Below, piece by piece: positions 17,113 through 25,880 of a stretch of 64,000 nt of DNA (the first letter of the stretch is position 1; every line of letters begins with the position of its first letter). A model generated the notes under the pieces. That model did no database searches and was not told where the DNA came from. It was given only the letters and a program-made list of their open reading frames with translations. Location: the NCBI GenBank assembly GCA_963714035.1, contig OY970224.1, forward strand, positions 372,001 through 436,000. Direction: 5' to 3'. The stretch is from DATFVB01 sp963714035. Lineage in GTDB: Bacteria; Acidobacteriota; Thermoanaerobaculia; UBA5066; DATFVB01. The position numbers and the translations under genes were made by a program.

Positions 17113-18795
17113 ATGGCCCAGCAGTACATCTTCACGATGCAGAACCTGCGGAAGGTGGTCCCGCCGCACAAGGAGATCCTCCGCGGCGTCTGGCTCTCGT
17201 TCTATCCGGGGGCGAAGATCGGCGTTCTCGGCCTCAATGGCTCGGGAAAGTCGACCGTGCTCCGCATCATGGCGGGCGCCGACCACGAGTTCCAGGGCGA
17301 GGCGAATCCCGCGGAAGGCACCCGCATCGGCTACCTGCCGCAGGAGCCGAAGCTCGACCCGGGCAAGGACGTGCTCGGGAACGTCGAGATGGGAGTGGCG
17401 CCCGTCCGCGGGTTGCTCGCGCGATTCGACGAGTTGAACGAGAAGCTCGGGTCCGAACTGTCGGACGCCGAGATGGAAAAGGTCATGGCCGAGCACGGGA
17501 AGGTCCAGGACGCGATCGACGCGGCCGTCGGCTGGGACCTCGACAAGACCCTCGAGCTCGCCATGGACGCGCTTCGCTGCCCGCCGCCCGATGCCGACGT
17601 GACGAAGATTTCGGGGGGCGAGAAGCGCCGCGTCGCGCTCTGCAAGGTGCTCCTCGAGAAGCCGGACATGCTGCTCCTCGACGAGCCGACGAACCACCTC
17701 GACGCGGAGTCGGTCGCGTGGCTCGAGCGGCACCTCGCGGAGTTCCCGGGAACCGTGGTGGCCGTGACGCACGACCGGTACTTCCTCGACAACGTCGCGC
17801 AGTGGATCCTCGAGCTCGACCGCGGCGCCGGTATCCCGTGGAAGGGGAACTACACCTCCTGGCTCGAGCAGAAGGAAGCGCGCCTCGCGACCGAGGAGAA
17901 GCAGGAATCGGCCAAGCGGCGCGCGCTCCAGCGCGAGCTCGAATGGGTCCGGATGGCGCCGCGGGCGAGGCACGCGAAGAGCAAGGCCCGCCTCCAGGCG
18001 TACGAAAGCCTCCTGAACGAACAGGGCCCGGACGCGCGCAACGAGACGCAGGAGATCTTCATCCCGCCGGGCCCCCGGCTCGGCGACGTCGTCGTCCGCG
18101 CGGAGCACGTGCGGAAGGCGTTCGGCGACCGGGTGCTGATGGACGACCTGAACTTCGACCTGCCCCGCGGCGGGATCGTCGGCGTCATCGGGGCCAATGG
18201 AAGCGGAAAGACCACCCTCTTTCGGATGATCATGGGCGAGGAGAAGCCGGACGCCGGAAAGCTCGTCGTCGGGGACACCGTCGTCGCGTCCTACGTCGAC
18301 CAGAACCGCGACCGGCCCGATTCGGGAAAGACGGTCCACGACGAGCTCTCGCAGGGGCAGGAGCTGATCGCCCTGGGAAAGCGCACGATCCCGTCGCGAG
18401 CCTACTGCGCGATGTTCAACTTCAAGGGCGCGGACCAGCAGAAGAAGGTCGCGGATCTCTCGGGCGGCGAAATGAACCGCCTGCACCTGGCCCGGACGCT
18501 CAAGAAGGAGGGCAACCTGCTTCTCCTCGACGAGCCGACCAACGACCTCGACGTGGAGACTCTCCGCGCGCTCGAAGAAGCCGTGCTGAATTTCGCGGGA
18601 TGCGCGGTCGTCATCTCGCACGACCGCTGGTTCCTGGACCGGGTCGCCACACACATCCTCGCCTTCGAGGGGGATTCGCAGGCGATCTGGTTCGAAGGCA
18701 ACTTCGCGGACTACGAGGCGGACCGGAAACGGCGGCTGGGGGCGGAAGCCGATCGTCCGCATCGCATCAAGTACAAGAAGCTGACTAGAGCGTAG
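17113..18795 (+). CDS. ettA: energy-dependent translational throttle protein (ABC-F)
   Basis: 560 residues, the standard EttA length (about 555). It has two ABC cassettes: Walker A GLNGSGKST at about 40 and GANGSGKTT at about 358; signatures SGGEKRRVAL and SGGEMNRLHL; Walker B LLLDEPTNHLDAE and LLLDEPTNDLDVE. The P-site tRNA interaction motif region (RELEWVRMAPRARHAKSKAR) and the arm lie between the cassettes. The N-terminal QYIFTMQNLRKVVPPHKEIL is specific to EttA. It binds the ribosomal E site and gates the first elongation step according to ATP level. Confidence 0.96.
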   Translation: MAQQYIFTMQNLRKVVPPHKEILRGVWLSFYPGAKIGVLGLNGSGKSTVLRIMAGADHEFQGEANPAEGTRIGYLPQEPKLDPGKDVLGNVEMGVAPVRGLLARFDELNEKLGSELSDAEMEKVMAEHGKVQDAIDAAVGWDLDKTLELAMDALRCPPPDADVTKISGGEKRRVALCKVLLEKPDMLLLDEPTNHLDAESVAWLERHLAEFPGTVVAVTHDRYFLDNVAQWILELDRGAGIPWKGNYTSWLEQKEARLATEEKQESAKRRALQRELEWVRMAPRARHAKSKARLQAYESLLNEQGPDARNETQEIFIPPGPRLGDVVVRAEHVRKAFGDRVLMDDLNFDLPRGGIVGVIGANGSGKTTLFRMIMGEEKPDAGKLVVGDTVVASYVDQNRDRPDSGKTVHDELSQGQELIALGKRTIPSRAYCAMFNFKGADQQKKVADLSGGEMNRLHLARTLKKEGNLLLLDEPTNDLDVETLRALEEAVLNFAGCAVVISHDRWFLDRVATHILAFEGDSQAIWFEGNFADYEADRKRRLGAEADRPHRIKYKKLTRA

Positions 18796-18973
18796 AGGCG
18801 GGGTAAGCGGTCGGGCTTCGAGAAGGGCGTCGCCGGGTTGAAGCGGTCGCGTTCCGCGCCGCTTAACTCGGCGCGCTGGGAGTCGGGCGCGTATCGTCCG
18901 CGCCTCGTCGACGTGATGATTCGAAGTGTCGTGGGTGGGGGTGCCGGGGAGAGGCCGGCGGCATAATCGGGAA
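18796..18973. other. intergenic gap after ettA
   Basis: 178 bp with no coding signal. It contains a short dyad (AAGCGG...CCGCTT at about 18840-18865) that may terminate ettA, and the CATAAT hexamer for the next gene near its end. Confidence 0.3.
18962..18967 (+). promoter_or_regulatory. -10 hexamer (CATAAT), leaderless type
   Basis: CATAAT ends 6 nt before the ATG at 18974. No Shine-Dalgarno sequence is available between them. Confidence 0.4.
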
Positions 18974-19816
18974 ATGGCGGAGGGTTTTCTCTCCCGGCTT
19001 CGATCCGGCGTTGCGCTCCTTCTCGACTCCGCGATGGGGAGCGAGCTCGACCGGCGCGGCGTCGATGTCCGTCTCCCGCTCTGGTCGGCGCGCGCGCTCG
19101 TCGACGCGCCGGAGACGGTCCTCGCGATCCATCGGGAAAACGTCGCGGCCGGCGCCGACATCCTGACCGCGAACACGTTCCGCACGCAGACGCGGACGGT
19201 CGGCGAGCGCGCGTCGGAGCTGACCCGGCGCGCGGTCGAGCTGGCCCGGGAGGCGGCGAGGGGCGCGCCGCGCGCCGTCTTCGTCGCGGGGTCGATCGCC
19301 CCGCTCGCCGACTGCTATCGTCCCGATCTCGTTCCCGCCGACGCCCTGCTCGAGCGGGAGCACCGGGAGCACGCGGAGAATCTCGCGGGGTCGGGGGCCG
19401 ATCTGCTCGTGGTCGAGACGATGAACAGCCTTCGCGAGATGCTCGCCGCCGCCTCGGCCGCCGCCGCCACGGGGCTGCCGGTCGTCGTCTCCGCCGTCAC
19501 GAACGGCCGCGGATTCCTGCTATCGGGCGAGAGCCTCGAAGCGGCCGGCCGCGCCGTCCGGCGCCTGGGGCCGGCGGCGTTCGGCGTGAACTGCGCCGAG
19601 CCCGCGGGAATTTCCCGCGAGGTCGGGCGGCTGGGCGATTCCGGCGTCCCGGTCGTCGCCTATGGAAACGTCCTCTCGACACGGGAGGACCCCGGATCGT
19701 ACGCGAGCGCGGCGGCCGGATGGATCGAGGCGGGCGCGGCGATCGTCGGCGGGTGCTGCGGCACGACACCCGAGCACACGCGCGCGCTGCGCGCGAGGCT
19801 CGACGCCCGCTCCTGA
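18974..19816 (+). CDS. homocysteine S-methyltransferase family protein
   Basis: 280 residues forming a (beta/alpha)8 barrel. The zinc ligands are the distant Cys in FGVNCAEP (about residue 203) and the Cys-Cys pair in GGCCGTTPEHTRAL near the C-terminus. The N-terminal LLLDSAMGSELDRRGVD and ADILTANTF motifs are typical. Family members transfer a methyl group from S-methylmethionine, SAM or betaine to homocysteine; without the cobalamin and folate domains of MetH this is the MmuM/BHMT-like form, donor unknown. The ATG was chosen over upstream in-frame codons because it sits 6 nt after a -10 hexamer and matches the family N-terminus. Confidence 0.88.
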   Translation: MAEGFLSRLRSGVALLLDSAMGSELDRRGVDVRLPLWSARALVDAPETVLAIHRENVAAGADILTANTFRTQTRTVGERASELTRRAVELAREAARGAPRAVFVAGSIAPLADCYRPDLVPADALLEREHREHAENLAGSGADLLVVETMNSLREMLAAASAAAATGLPVVVSAVTNGRGFLLSGESLEAAGRAVRRLGPAAFGVNCAEPAGISREVGRLGDSGVPVVAYGNVLSTREDPGSYASAAAGWIEAGAAIVGGCCGTTPEHTRALRARLDARS

Positions 19817-19851
19817 TACTACACGATTTGCAGCGGTGGACCGCGCCGCGG

Positions 19852-20862
19852 CTATTCGATCCGGGAAATCACCGCGCGCGCGAATTCCCGGGTTCCCGCG
19901 GTCCCTCCGAGATCGTGCGTCCGTATCCCGGCGGCATAGGTCTCGTCGAGCGCGCGGCGGATCCGTTCCGCGCCGTCGCGCTGGTCGAAGTGGTCGAGCA
20001 TCATGACCGCGGAGACGAGAAGAGCGGTCGGATTCGCGAGGTCTTTCCCCGCGATGTCGGGGGCGGACCCGTGCACCGCCTCGAAGACGGCGTAATCGAG
20101 GCCGAGGTTCGCGCTTCCCACGACGCCGAGCCCGCCCACGAGCCCCGCGGCGAGATCGGAGACGATGTCGCCGTACAGGTTTTCGAGGAGGAGCACGTCG
20201 TAGGTCTCGGGCTTCAGGACGAGGTCCATGCAGAGCGCGTCGACGATCCGCTCGTCGGCCTGGATGCCGCCGTACTCCTCGGCCACCCGGCGAAAGCATT
20301 CGAGGAACAGGCCGTCGGAGAGCTTCATGATGTTGGCCTTGTGGACGACCGTGATCCGGCGCCGGCCGTGCTTGACGGCGTATTCGAACGCGAAGCGGGC
20401 GATGCGCGTGGACGCCTTCTCGGTGATGATCTTCAAAGACTCGACGACTCCCGGAACGACGACGTGCTCGAGCCCGGCGTAGAGGTCCTCCGTGTTCTCG
20501 CGGACGACCACGAGGTCGACACCCGCGAAGCGCGTCGGAACATTGGCGAAGTTCTTCACCGGCCGGAGGTTCGCGTAGAGATCGAGGTTCTGCCGGAGTC
20601 GCACGTTGACCGATTTGAAGCCGCCGCCGATGGGAGTGGTGAGCGGACCCTTCAGCGCGGCGCCGTTCTTCCGGATCGATTCGAGAACGGAGGGAGGAAG
20701 GGGATCGCCCTGGGCCCTCTGGGACTCGAGGCCGGCGCTCACTTCTTCGAAGACGACGCGCGCGCCCGCCTTCTCAAGGATCGCGAGAACGGCCTCACTG
20801 ACTTCCGGGCCGACTCCGTCGCCGCGGAGCAGCGTGACGACGCGGGGCGTCACGGCGTTCAT
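19852..20862 (-). CDS. NAD-dependent isocitrate dehydrogenase (isocitrate/isopropylmalate DH family)
   Basis: 336 residues. Substrate-site motifs: KGPLTTPIGGGFKSVNVRLRQ at about 92-110, in which the Ser and Asn of SVN contact isocitrate, and NLRPVKNF and RENTEDLYAGLEH. Metal-binding and cofactor motifs include the catalytic Lys in VHKANIMK and the Asp pair in NLYGDIVSDLAAGL. FEAVHGSAPDIAGKDLANP is the nucleotide loop. The pattern favours the NAD-type IDH of the TCA cycle over LeuB, whose loop lacks the SVN motif; there are no leu genes nearby. It overlaps the CNNM gene by 4 nt (ATGA), the last gene of a four-gene minus-strand operon. Confidence 0.85.
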   Translation of the reverse strand: MNAVTPRVVTLLRGDGVGPEVSEAVLAILEKAGARVVFEEVSAGLESQRAQGDPLPPSVLESIRKNGAALKGPLTTPIGGGFKSVNVRLRQNLDLYANLRPVKNFANVPTRFAGVDLVVVRENTEDLYAGLEHVVVPGVVESLKIITEKASTRIARFAFEYAVKHGRRRITVVHKANIMKLSDGLFLECFRRVAEEYGGIQADERIVDALCMDLVLKPETYDVLLLENLYGDIVSDLAAGLVGGLGVVGSANLGLDYAVFEAVHGSAPDIAGKDLANPTALLVSAVMMLDHFDQRDGAERIRRALDETYAAGIRTHDLGGTAGTREFARAVISRIE

Positions 20863-22142
20863 GCGGTCGGCGCCATCGAGGACGTCTCGCCGCGGCGGGG
20901 GAGGATCATCTTGACGCGCTGGATCGCGGAAGGCGACGCCTCGAGAACCACGTATTCCGCCTGCCGGCCGCGCATCCGTTCGCCCCGGGCCGGGATCCGT
21001 CCGAACCGCTGCAGGAGAAGGCCGGCGACCGTCTCGGCGATCGCGTTCGGATAGCGGAGCCCGAAACGACTCTCGAGGTCGGCGAGCCGGAGGCTGCCGT
21101 CGAGGACGTAGGTCCGCTCGTCGACTTTCGTGAAGCCGGGGGCCTCTTCGTCGTACTCGTCCTGGATCGAGCCGAGGAGCGCCTCGATCGCGTCCTCGAT
21201 CGTGACGAGACCGGCCGTCCCGCCGTATTCGTCGATGGCGATCGCCATGTGCTGCTTCCGGCGGCGCATCTCGCGGAAGAGCGCGTCGAGGCTCTTCGAC
21301 TCCGGGACGAGGAACGGCGGCGAAGCGAACCGCGCCGGCGTGAAGGCCGCGAGCTGCTCCGGGGTCAGGTCGAAGAGGTCCTTCGCCTTCAGGACCCCGA
21401 CGACGTTGTCGAGCGATTCGCGGTAGACGGGGACGCGCGAGAACTTGTGCTGCGAGAAGACGCCGTGGGCTTCGGCGAACGAGGCCGTTTCGGGGACCGC
21501 GACGATTCGCGGCCTCGGGACCATCACCTCCGAGACGCGCCGGTCGCCGAACTCGAGGACGCGGACCATCCGCTCGCGCTCTTCCTTCTCGAGGAGGCCT
21601 TCGGCGTGGCCGATGTTGATGACCGCCTTCATCTCTTCCTCGGTCATCGCCGGGCGCGTCTGCGGGATCCCGAAGAGACCGAGCGCGCTCTGGACGAGGA
21701 AGGTCACGATCTTCGCCACCGGGTTGACGATGCGCGTGAAGAGGGCGAACGGCCGGGCGACGAGGAGCGAGACGCGCGCGGGAGACGCCGCGGCGATCGA
21801 CTTCGGTGTCATCTCGCCGAGCGAGAAAAGGAGGATCGTCGACAGCACGACGGCGGCCGCGATGCCGATCCTTTCCCCGAACAGGTTTTCCGCCGCGACG
21901 GTCGCCACCGCGGAGGCGGCGGAGGTCGCGAGGTTCTGTCCGATCAGCGCGGCCGAGAGCAGGCGAGCCGGCTGCTTCTTCAGGCGTTCGACGGTGTCGG
22001 AGCCGGGGATCCGGTGGTCGCGCATGTGCTGCAGCTCGATCCGGCCGAGCGCGACGAGCGCCGTCTCCGAGGCGGCGAAGAACGCCGACATGAGCAGGAA
22101 GAAGAAGAACAGGCCGACGAAGAGGAGGAGCGAGCTCGTCAC
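20859..22142 (-). CDS. CNNM/HlyC-CorC family membrane protein with CBS pair
   Basis: 427 residues from GTG. Domain order: DUF21 transmembrane block (residues 1-190; SSLLLFVGLFFFFLLMSAFFAASETALVALG), two CBS domains (about 205-330; EVMVPRPRIVAVPE and KHMAIAIDEYGGTAGLVTIEDAIEALLG), and a C-terminal CorC_HlyC domain (about 340-420) that ends in a basic tail. The family exports magnesium or other divalent cations, with the CBS pair sensing nucleotide. The start overlaps the Nudix stop (GTGA). A longer upstream reading is only the Nudix gene in another frame. Confidence 0.92.
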   Translation of the reverse strand: MTSSLLLFVGLFFFFLLMSAFFAASETALVALGRIELQHMRDHRIPGSDTVERLKKQPARLLSAALIGQNLATSAASAVATVAAENLFGERIGIAAAVVLSTILLFSLGEMTPKSIAAASPARVSLLVARPFALFTRIVNPVAKIVTFLVQSALGLFGIPQTRPAMTEEEMKAVINIGHAEGLLEKEERERMVRVLEFGDRRVSEVMVPRPRIVAVPETASFAEAHGVFSQHKFSRVPVYRESLDNVVGVLKAKDLFDLTPEQLAAFTPARFASPPFLVPESKSLDALFREMRRRKQHMAIAIDEYGGTAGLVTIEDAIEALLGSIQDEYDEEAPGFTKVDERTYVLDGSLRLADLESRFGLRYPNAIAETVAGLLLQRFGRIPARGERMRGRQAEYVVLEASPSAIQRVKMILPRRGETSSMAPTA

Positions 22143-22546
22143 GGGCGCTCCCTCCTCAAGGCGTCGATGATCGGGAGGTCCGCGGGGGGCATGACCGCCG
22201 CGTCCAGGTCCGCGAGCGGCTGCCAGCGCCATTCGAGGTCGGTTTCGAAAGGCTCCCCGTCCGCGTCGCAACGATACGCGAGCATCAGGATGCGCTTCTC
22301 CGGATACTCGTGGTGAACGAACGCGTACGGCCTCGGAACCGATAGGGAGAGGCCGAGCTCTTCCCGGATCTCCCGAGCGAGAGCGGCCTCCGGCGTCTCG
22401 TTCTCCTCGATCTTTCCCCCCGGGAACTCCCAGAGACCCGCGAGGTGCTTGCCCGGGGGACGGCGCGAGAGGAGGACGCGCCCGTGGCGCACGACGACCG
22501 CGGCGACGACGAGAACGAGAGGGAGGGGGCCGGCGGGTCCGGACAT
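22139..22546 (-). CDS. Nudix hydrolase, MutT-like
   Basis: 135 residues, the size of MutT. The Nudix box GGKIEENETPEAALAREIREELGL (split here: GGKIEENETPEAALARE then IREELGL) is complete with all glutamates. The chain also has the MutT-like LLSRRPPGKHLAGLWEFPG lead-in, so 8-oxo-dGTP cleanup is likely though not proven. It lies 4 nt downstream of queG and overlaps the CNNM gene by 4 nt. Confidence 0.9.
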   Translation of the reverse strand: MSGPAGPLPLVLVVAAVVVRHGRVLLSRRPPGKHLAGLWEFPGGKIEENETPEAALAREIREELGLSLSVPRPYAFVHHEYPEKRILMLAYRCDADGEPFETDLEWRWQPLADLDAAVMPPADLPIIDALRRERP

Positions 22547-22550
22547 GGCG

Positions 22551-23627
22551 TCATCCCGCCTCGATCGTCGCGAGCGCCCGGGCGGCCTGCCCGGCCACGA
22601 CCGGATGCTTTCCGGCGGCGAGCGGCCGGAGCGCCGGCAGCAGGGCGCGGTCGCGCCGCCCTTCCGCGACGGCGGCCGCGTTCCGCCGCATTCCCGCCGC
22701 CCCCGCGCGCGCGATCGGCGTGTCGCCGAAACGGCGCTTCCATTCCGAGGCGCCCGCGCCGAGAAGGTCGGCGATCGCCGGCGGTCGGCGTTCGAGGGAC
22801 GCGGTCGGCACGGCCCCGTTGTAGGGGCACACTTCCTGGCAGACGTCGCATCCGAAGACCCATCCGTCCATCTTCTCCGTGATCGATTCCGGGATCACGC
22901 CGCGCTGCTCGATCGTCCAGTAGGAAAGGCAACGGTTCGCGTCGACGACGCCCGGCCGCGGAAAGGCCTGCGTCGGACAGGCGTCGAGGCAGCGAGTGCA
23001 GCTCCCGCAGCGCTCGGCTTCGGGCTGGTCGGGGGGGAGCTCGAGATCCGTGAGGATCGCGCACAGGAGGAGCCAGCTCCCGTCCTCGGCGTTCATCAGC
23101 ATGCCGTTCTTGCCGATCCAGCCGAGGCCTGCGGCGGCGGCGAACGCCCGCTCCGCGAGCGGGGCGGAATCGACGCAGATCCTCGCCGCGAACCCGACGC
23201 CGCCGCCGCGGACGGCCGCGACGACTCGCTCGCAGCGGGCACGAAGCGTCCGGTGATAGTCCCCGGCAAGGGCGTAGCGCGCCGTCCGCGTGCCGTCGGC
23301 CGCCGCGGGGCTCGTCGACGGATACGCGTCGGCCAGAACGACGACGGATCGCGCTCCGGGCAGGAGCGCGCGGGGGTCGCCCCTCAGGTCTCGCGTCCGC
23401 TCGAGGTACGCCATGGAACCGTGCATTCCGGCGTCCAGCCAGGCCTCGAAGTCCGCGGCGCGCGGCGCCGGGCCGGCCGCCGCGACGCCGATCCGCCGAA
23501 AGCCCTCCGCGCGGGCCGCGCGGGAAAAGAGCATCCGCCGCCGGAGGTTTTCCTCCGCGTCGGGTCTCGCCGAAGCGCGTCGCGGAGGCTCGATGTCGGC
23601 CGTCGTCACGGCGGCCGATGCTATCAT
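22551..23627 (-). CDS. queG: epoxyqueuosine reductase
   Basis: Up to 358 residues. Two 4Fe-4S clusters are carried by CGSCTRCLDACPTQ (about 185-198) and CDVCQEVCPYN (about 238-248). The N-terminal part is the cobalamin-binding DUF1730 region, and a short HEAT-like tail ends the chain. QueG performs the last step of queuosine synthesis in tRNA; queA is also in this window (44266-45312). Start uncertain: ATG at 23627 lies only 8 bp from the divergent AI-2E start, whereas GTG at 23609 has TAGCAT 8 nt upstream and no Shine-Dalgarno sequence, the leaderless pattern seen elsewhere. Confidence 0.92.
   Translation of the reverse strand: MIASAAVTTADIEPPRRASARPDAEENLRRRMLFSRAARAEGFRRIGVAAAGPAPRAADFEAWLDAGMHGSMAYLERTRDLRGDPRALLPGARSVVVLADAYPSTSPAAADGTRTARYALAGDYHRTLRARCERVVAAVRGGGVGFAARICVDSAPLAERAFAAAAGLGWIGKNGMLMNAEDGSWLLLCAILTDLELPPDQPEAERCGSCTRCLDACPTQAFPRPGVVDANRCLSYWTIEQRGVIPESITEKMDGWVFGCDVCQEVCPYNGAVPTASLERRPPAIADLLGAGASEWKRRFGDTPIARAGAAGMRRNAAAVAEGRRDRALLPALRPLAAGKHPVVAGQAARALATIEAG
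23618..23627. promoter_or_regulatory. overlapping divergent -10 hexamers for queG and AI-2E gene
   Basis: The + strand TATCAT (23622-23627) ends 8 nt before the AI-2E ATG. The minus-strand TAGCAT (23623-23618) ends 8 nt before a queG GTG at 23609. The two hexamers share 2 bp, so the divergent promoters would compete. Confidence 0.4.
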
Positions 23628-23635
23628 CCGGACGC

Positions 23636-24706
23636 ATGCGGCGTGCCCGTTCGCTCGCGTTCTCGATCGCAGCGGGCGCCCTCCTGGCCTATCTCCTCTG
23701 GCGGATCTTCGAGCCTTTCCTCGCGCCGATCGCCTGGGCGGCGGTGCTCGCGATCCTCCTGATGCCGCTCTACCGCCGGGCCCGGCAGCGGCTCCGCCGG
23801 CCGAACCTCGCGGCGCTCGTGATGACCGTGGCGACGATCCTGCTCGTCGTCCTCCCGGCGGTGGTGCTCGGCGCGGAGCTGTTCCGTCAGGGCGCGCATC
23901 TCTACGCGCTCGCCGGCGGCTGGTTGAACGCTCACCGGGTGAGCTCGCCGGGCGACGTCCTCCGGCTTCCCGCCGTCGAACGGATGCTCGCGCGCATCAC
24001 CGGCGCGGTGCCGGTCACGACGGAGGAGCTCCGGTCGTGGTTCGAGAACGGGTTGAAGACGACCGCGGCGGGAATGGCAGCGGCCGCCTCCGGAATCGCC
24101 GTCGGATTCCTGGGGCTCGTCGTCTCCTTCTTCATCATGATCTTCACGCTCTTTTTCTTCTTCCGCGACGGCGAAGCGCTCTGGCGTCACCTGCTGGCGG
24201 CCATCCCGTCGGATCCCGGGCGCACGGCGGAGCTGGTTTCCCGCCTCGATTCCGTTCTGCACGCGATTCTTCTCGGGACGCTCCTCACCGCCCTCCTGCA
24301 GGGGCTCCTCGGCGCCGTCGGGTTCGCGGTCTTCGGCCTGCCCTCTCCGGTCGTGTTCGGGGCGATCATGGCTTTTCTCTCGCTCCTCCCGGTCGGCGGG
24401 ACCGCGCTCGTGTGGGCGCCGGCCGGAATCGTCCTGCTGGCGCAGGGCGCGGTGGGGCGCGGAATCGGCATCCTGGTCTGGGGCGCCCTGATCGTCGGTC
24501 TCGCCGACAACTGGTTCAAGCCGATGATCATCTCGGGACGGTCCGAGATGAACACGCTGCCGGTGTTCTTCGGCGTCATGGGAGGCCTCGCCGCGTTCGG
24601 CTTCGTCGGGCTGTTCGTCGGTCCGATCGCGATCGCGCTCGGAATCGCGGTCTGGGACACGGCGGCGTCGTCCCGGCCCGACGCGGCGCGCGCCGCGCCC
24701 GTGTGA
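23636..24706 (+). CDS. AI-2E family transporter (PerM-like)
   Basis: 356 residues, about eight transmembrane segments. Conserved features include the early FLAPIAWAAVLAILLMPLYRR, the mid LVVSFFIMIFTLFFFFRDGEALW, and the C-terminal LVGLADNWFKPMIISGRSEMNTLPVFFGVMGGLAAFG, which is the family hallmark. TqsA of this family exports autoinducer-2, but most members have other or unknown substrates. The start codon is 9 nt from the opposing queG ATG. Confidence 0.9.
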   Translation: MRRARSLAFSIAAGALLAYLLWRIFEPFLAPIAWAAVLAILLMPLYRRARQRLRRPNLAALVMTVATILLVVLPAVVLGAELFRQGAHLYALAGGWLNAHRVSSPGDVLRLPAVERMLARITGAVPVTTEELRSWFENGLKTTAAGMAAAASGIAVGFLGLVVSFFIMIFTLFFFFRDGEALWRHLLAAIPSDPGRTAELVSRLDSVLHAILLGTLLTALLQGLLGAVGFAVFGLPSPVVFGAIMAFLSLLPVGGTALVWAPAGIVLLAQGAVGRGIGILVWGALIVGLADNWFKPMIISGRSEMNTLPVFFGVMGGLAAFGFVGLFVGPIAIALGIAVWDTAASSRPDAARAAPV

Positions 24707-24732
24707 CGCGGGAGCGTTCGCCGGACCCGGCG

Positions 24733-24738
24733 TATCAT
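24733..24738 (+). promoter_or_regulatory. -10 hexamer (TATCAT), near-leaderless
   Basis: TATCAT ends 11 nt before the ATG at 24750, which would leave a leader of about 5 nt at most. No Shine-Dalgarno sequence is seen. Confidence 0.4.
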
Positions 24739-24749
24739 CGCGCGACCCG

Positions 24750-25880
24750 ATGAGCCGCGAAGAAGAAGACCGCCTTTCCGCGGAGAGGCTGGCCGAGGAG
24801 ATCCGGCGCGGAGTCCGCGAGTCGGCGCCCCATCCCGCCGAGGATTCCGGCGATTCTCCGGCCCTCCGGGCCTGGGCGGGCGCCGAGCGGTTCGCGGTGC
24901 CTTCCGTCCCGGCGGGGGCGGGGCTCGCGCCGGTCAAACGGATGCTGCTGCGCGTCCTCCGGATCGCGACCCGGTCCCAGGGGACGTTCAACGCGAAGCT
25001 CCTCGAGGGCGCGCGCTCTCTCGACCGGACCGTGGAGGGTCTCCGCCGCGAGCTCGCCGACGCGGAGCTCCGGCTCGCGCGCCAGAACGACGTCCTGCAG
25101 GCGCGAGTGGCCGCGGTCGAGCGCGGGAGCGCTCCGGCGGTCGCGCCCTCCGGCGCGCCCTTCCCGGGCGTCCCGTCCGACGCGCCCATCCCGGGCGGGC
25201 CGACCGGAGTCCCGACGGCGGCCGCGCCGGGGATCACCGACGGCCTCTACGCGCGCTTCGAGGAGGAGTTCCGGGGAAGCTCCGAAGGCGTCCGGGAGAG
25301 GCAGGGGCAGTACGTCGACTTCTTCAAGGACGCTCCGGGCCCAGTTCTCGATTGCGGCTGCGGGCGCGGCGAGTTCGTCGGCCTGCTCCGGCGGTCGGGA
25401 ATCGACGCGGAGGGCGTGGAGGCGAACCGCGTCGCCGTGACGATCGCGGAGCGGGAGGGGTTACCGGTCGCGGCCGGCGACGCGTTCGAGCGGCTCGGGC
25501 GGGAGCGCGCGCGGCTGGGCGGGGTCGCGGCGCTGCAGTTCGTCGAGCATCTCGACCCGGGTGCGGTGAGGGAATTCCTCGGACGCGCGTTCGAAGCCCT
25601 CGTTCCGGGAGGGCGTCTCCTGCTCGAGACGATCAATCCCGACTCGCTGTACGCGATGCGCGCCTACCGGCTCGACCCGACCCACCGCTGGCCCGTCCCG
25701 GCGGCGACGCTGTCGCTCTTCGCCCGCGACGCCGGATTCGTGGAAAAAGAGATCCGGTATCTCGCGCCGGTGCCCGCGGAGGAAGCGCTCGCCGAGACCG
25801 GCGAGAACGAGCGCAAGCTCAACCGGTGGCTCTTCGGCTTCCAGGACTACGCGCTCCTGGCCGAGCGCCCGCGCGCGTGA
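24750..25880 (+). CDS. class I SAM-dependent methyltransferase with N-terminal coiled region
   Basis: 376 residues. Residues 1-130 are charged and helical, rich in Glu/Arg, with a predicted coiled coil at about 85-125; residues 130-160 are Pro/Gly/Ala-rich linker. The SAM-binding motif I VLDCGCGRGEFVGLL is at about 196-210. It is followed by acidic EGVEANRVAV (motif II) and LEHLDPG-type motif with RLLLETINPDSLYAM, typical of methyltransferases acting on glycan or lipid intermediates. It overlaps the glycosyltransferase gene by 4 nt (GTGA), so a role in capping or decorating a surface glycan is plausible. Confidence 0.82.
   Translation: MSREEEDRLSAERLAEEIRRGVRESAPHPAEDSGDSPALRAWAGAERFAVPSVPAGAGLAPVKRMLLRVLRIATRSQGTFNAKLLEGARSLDRTVEGLRRELADAELRLARQNDVLQARVAAVERGSAPAVAPSGAPFPGVPSDAPIPGGPTGVPTAAAPGITDGLYARFEEEFRGSSEGVRERQGQYVDFFKDAPGPVLDCGCGRGEFVGLLRRSGIDAEGVEANRVAVTIAEREGLPVAAGDAFERLGRERARLGGVAALQFVEHLDPGAVREFLGRAFEALVPGGRLLLETINPDSLYAMRAYRLDPTHRWPVPAATLSLFARDAGFVEKEIRYLAPVPAEEALAETGENERKLNRWLFGFQDYALLAERPRA

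Noticed and set aside
15646..19185. 1179-codon minus-strand frame across addA, ettA and the methyltransferase
   Set aside because: It spans three well-supported plus-strand genes and their gaps and has no recognisable domain; a GC artefact.
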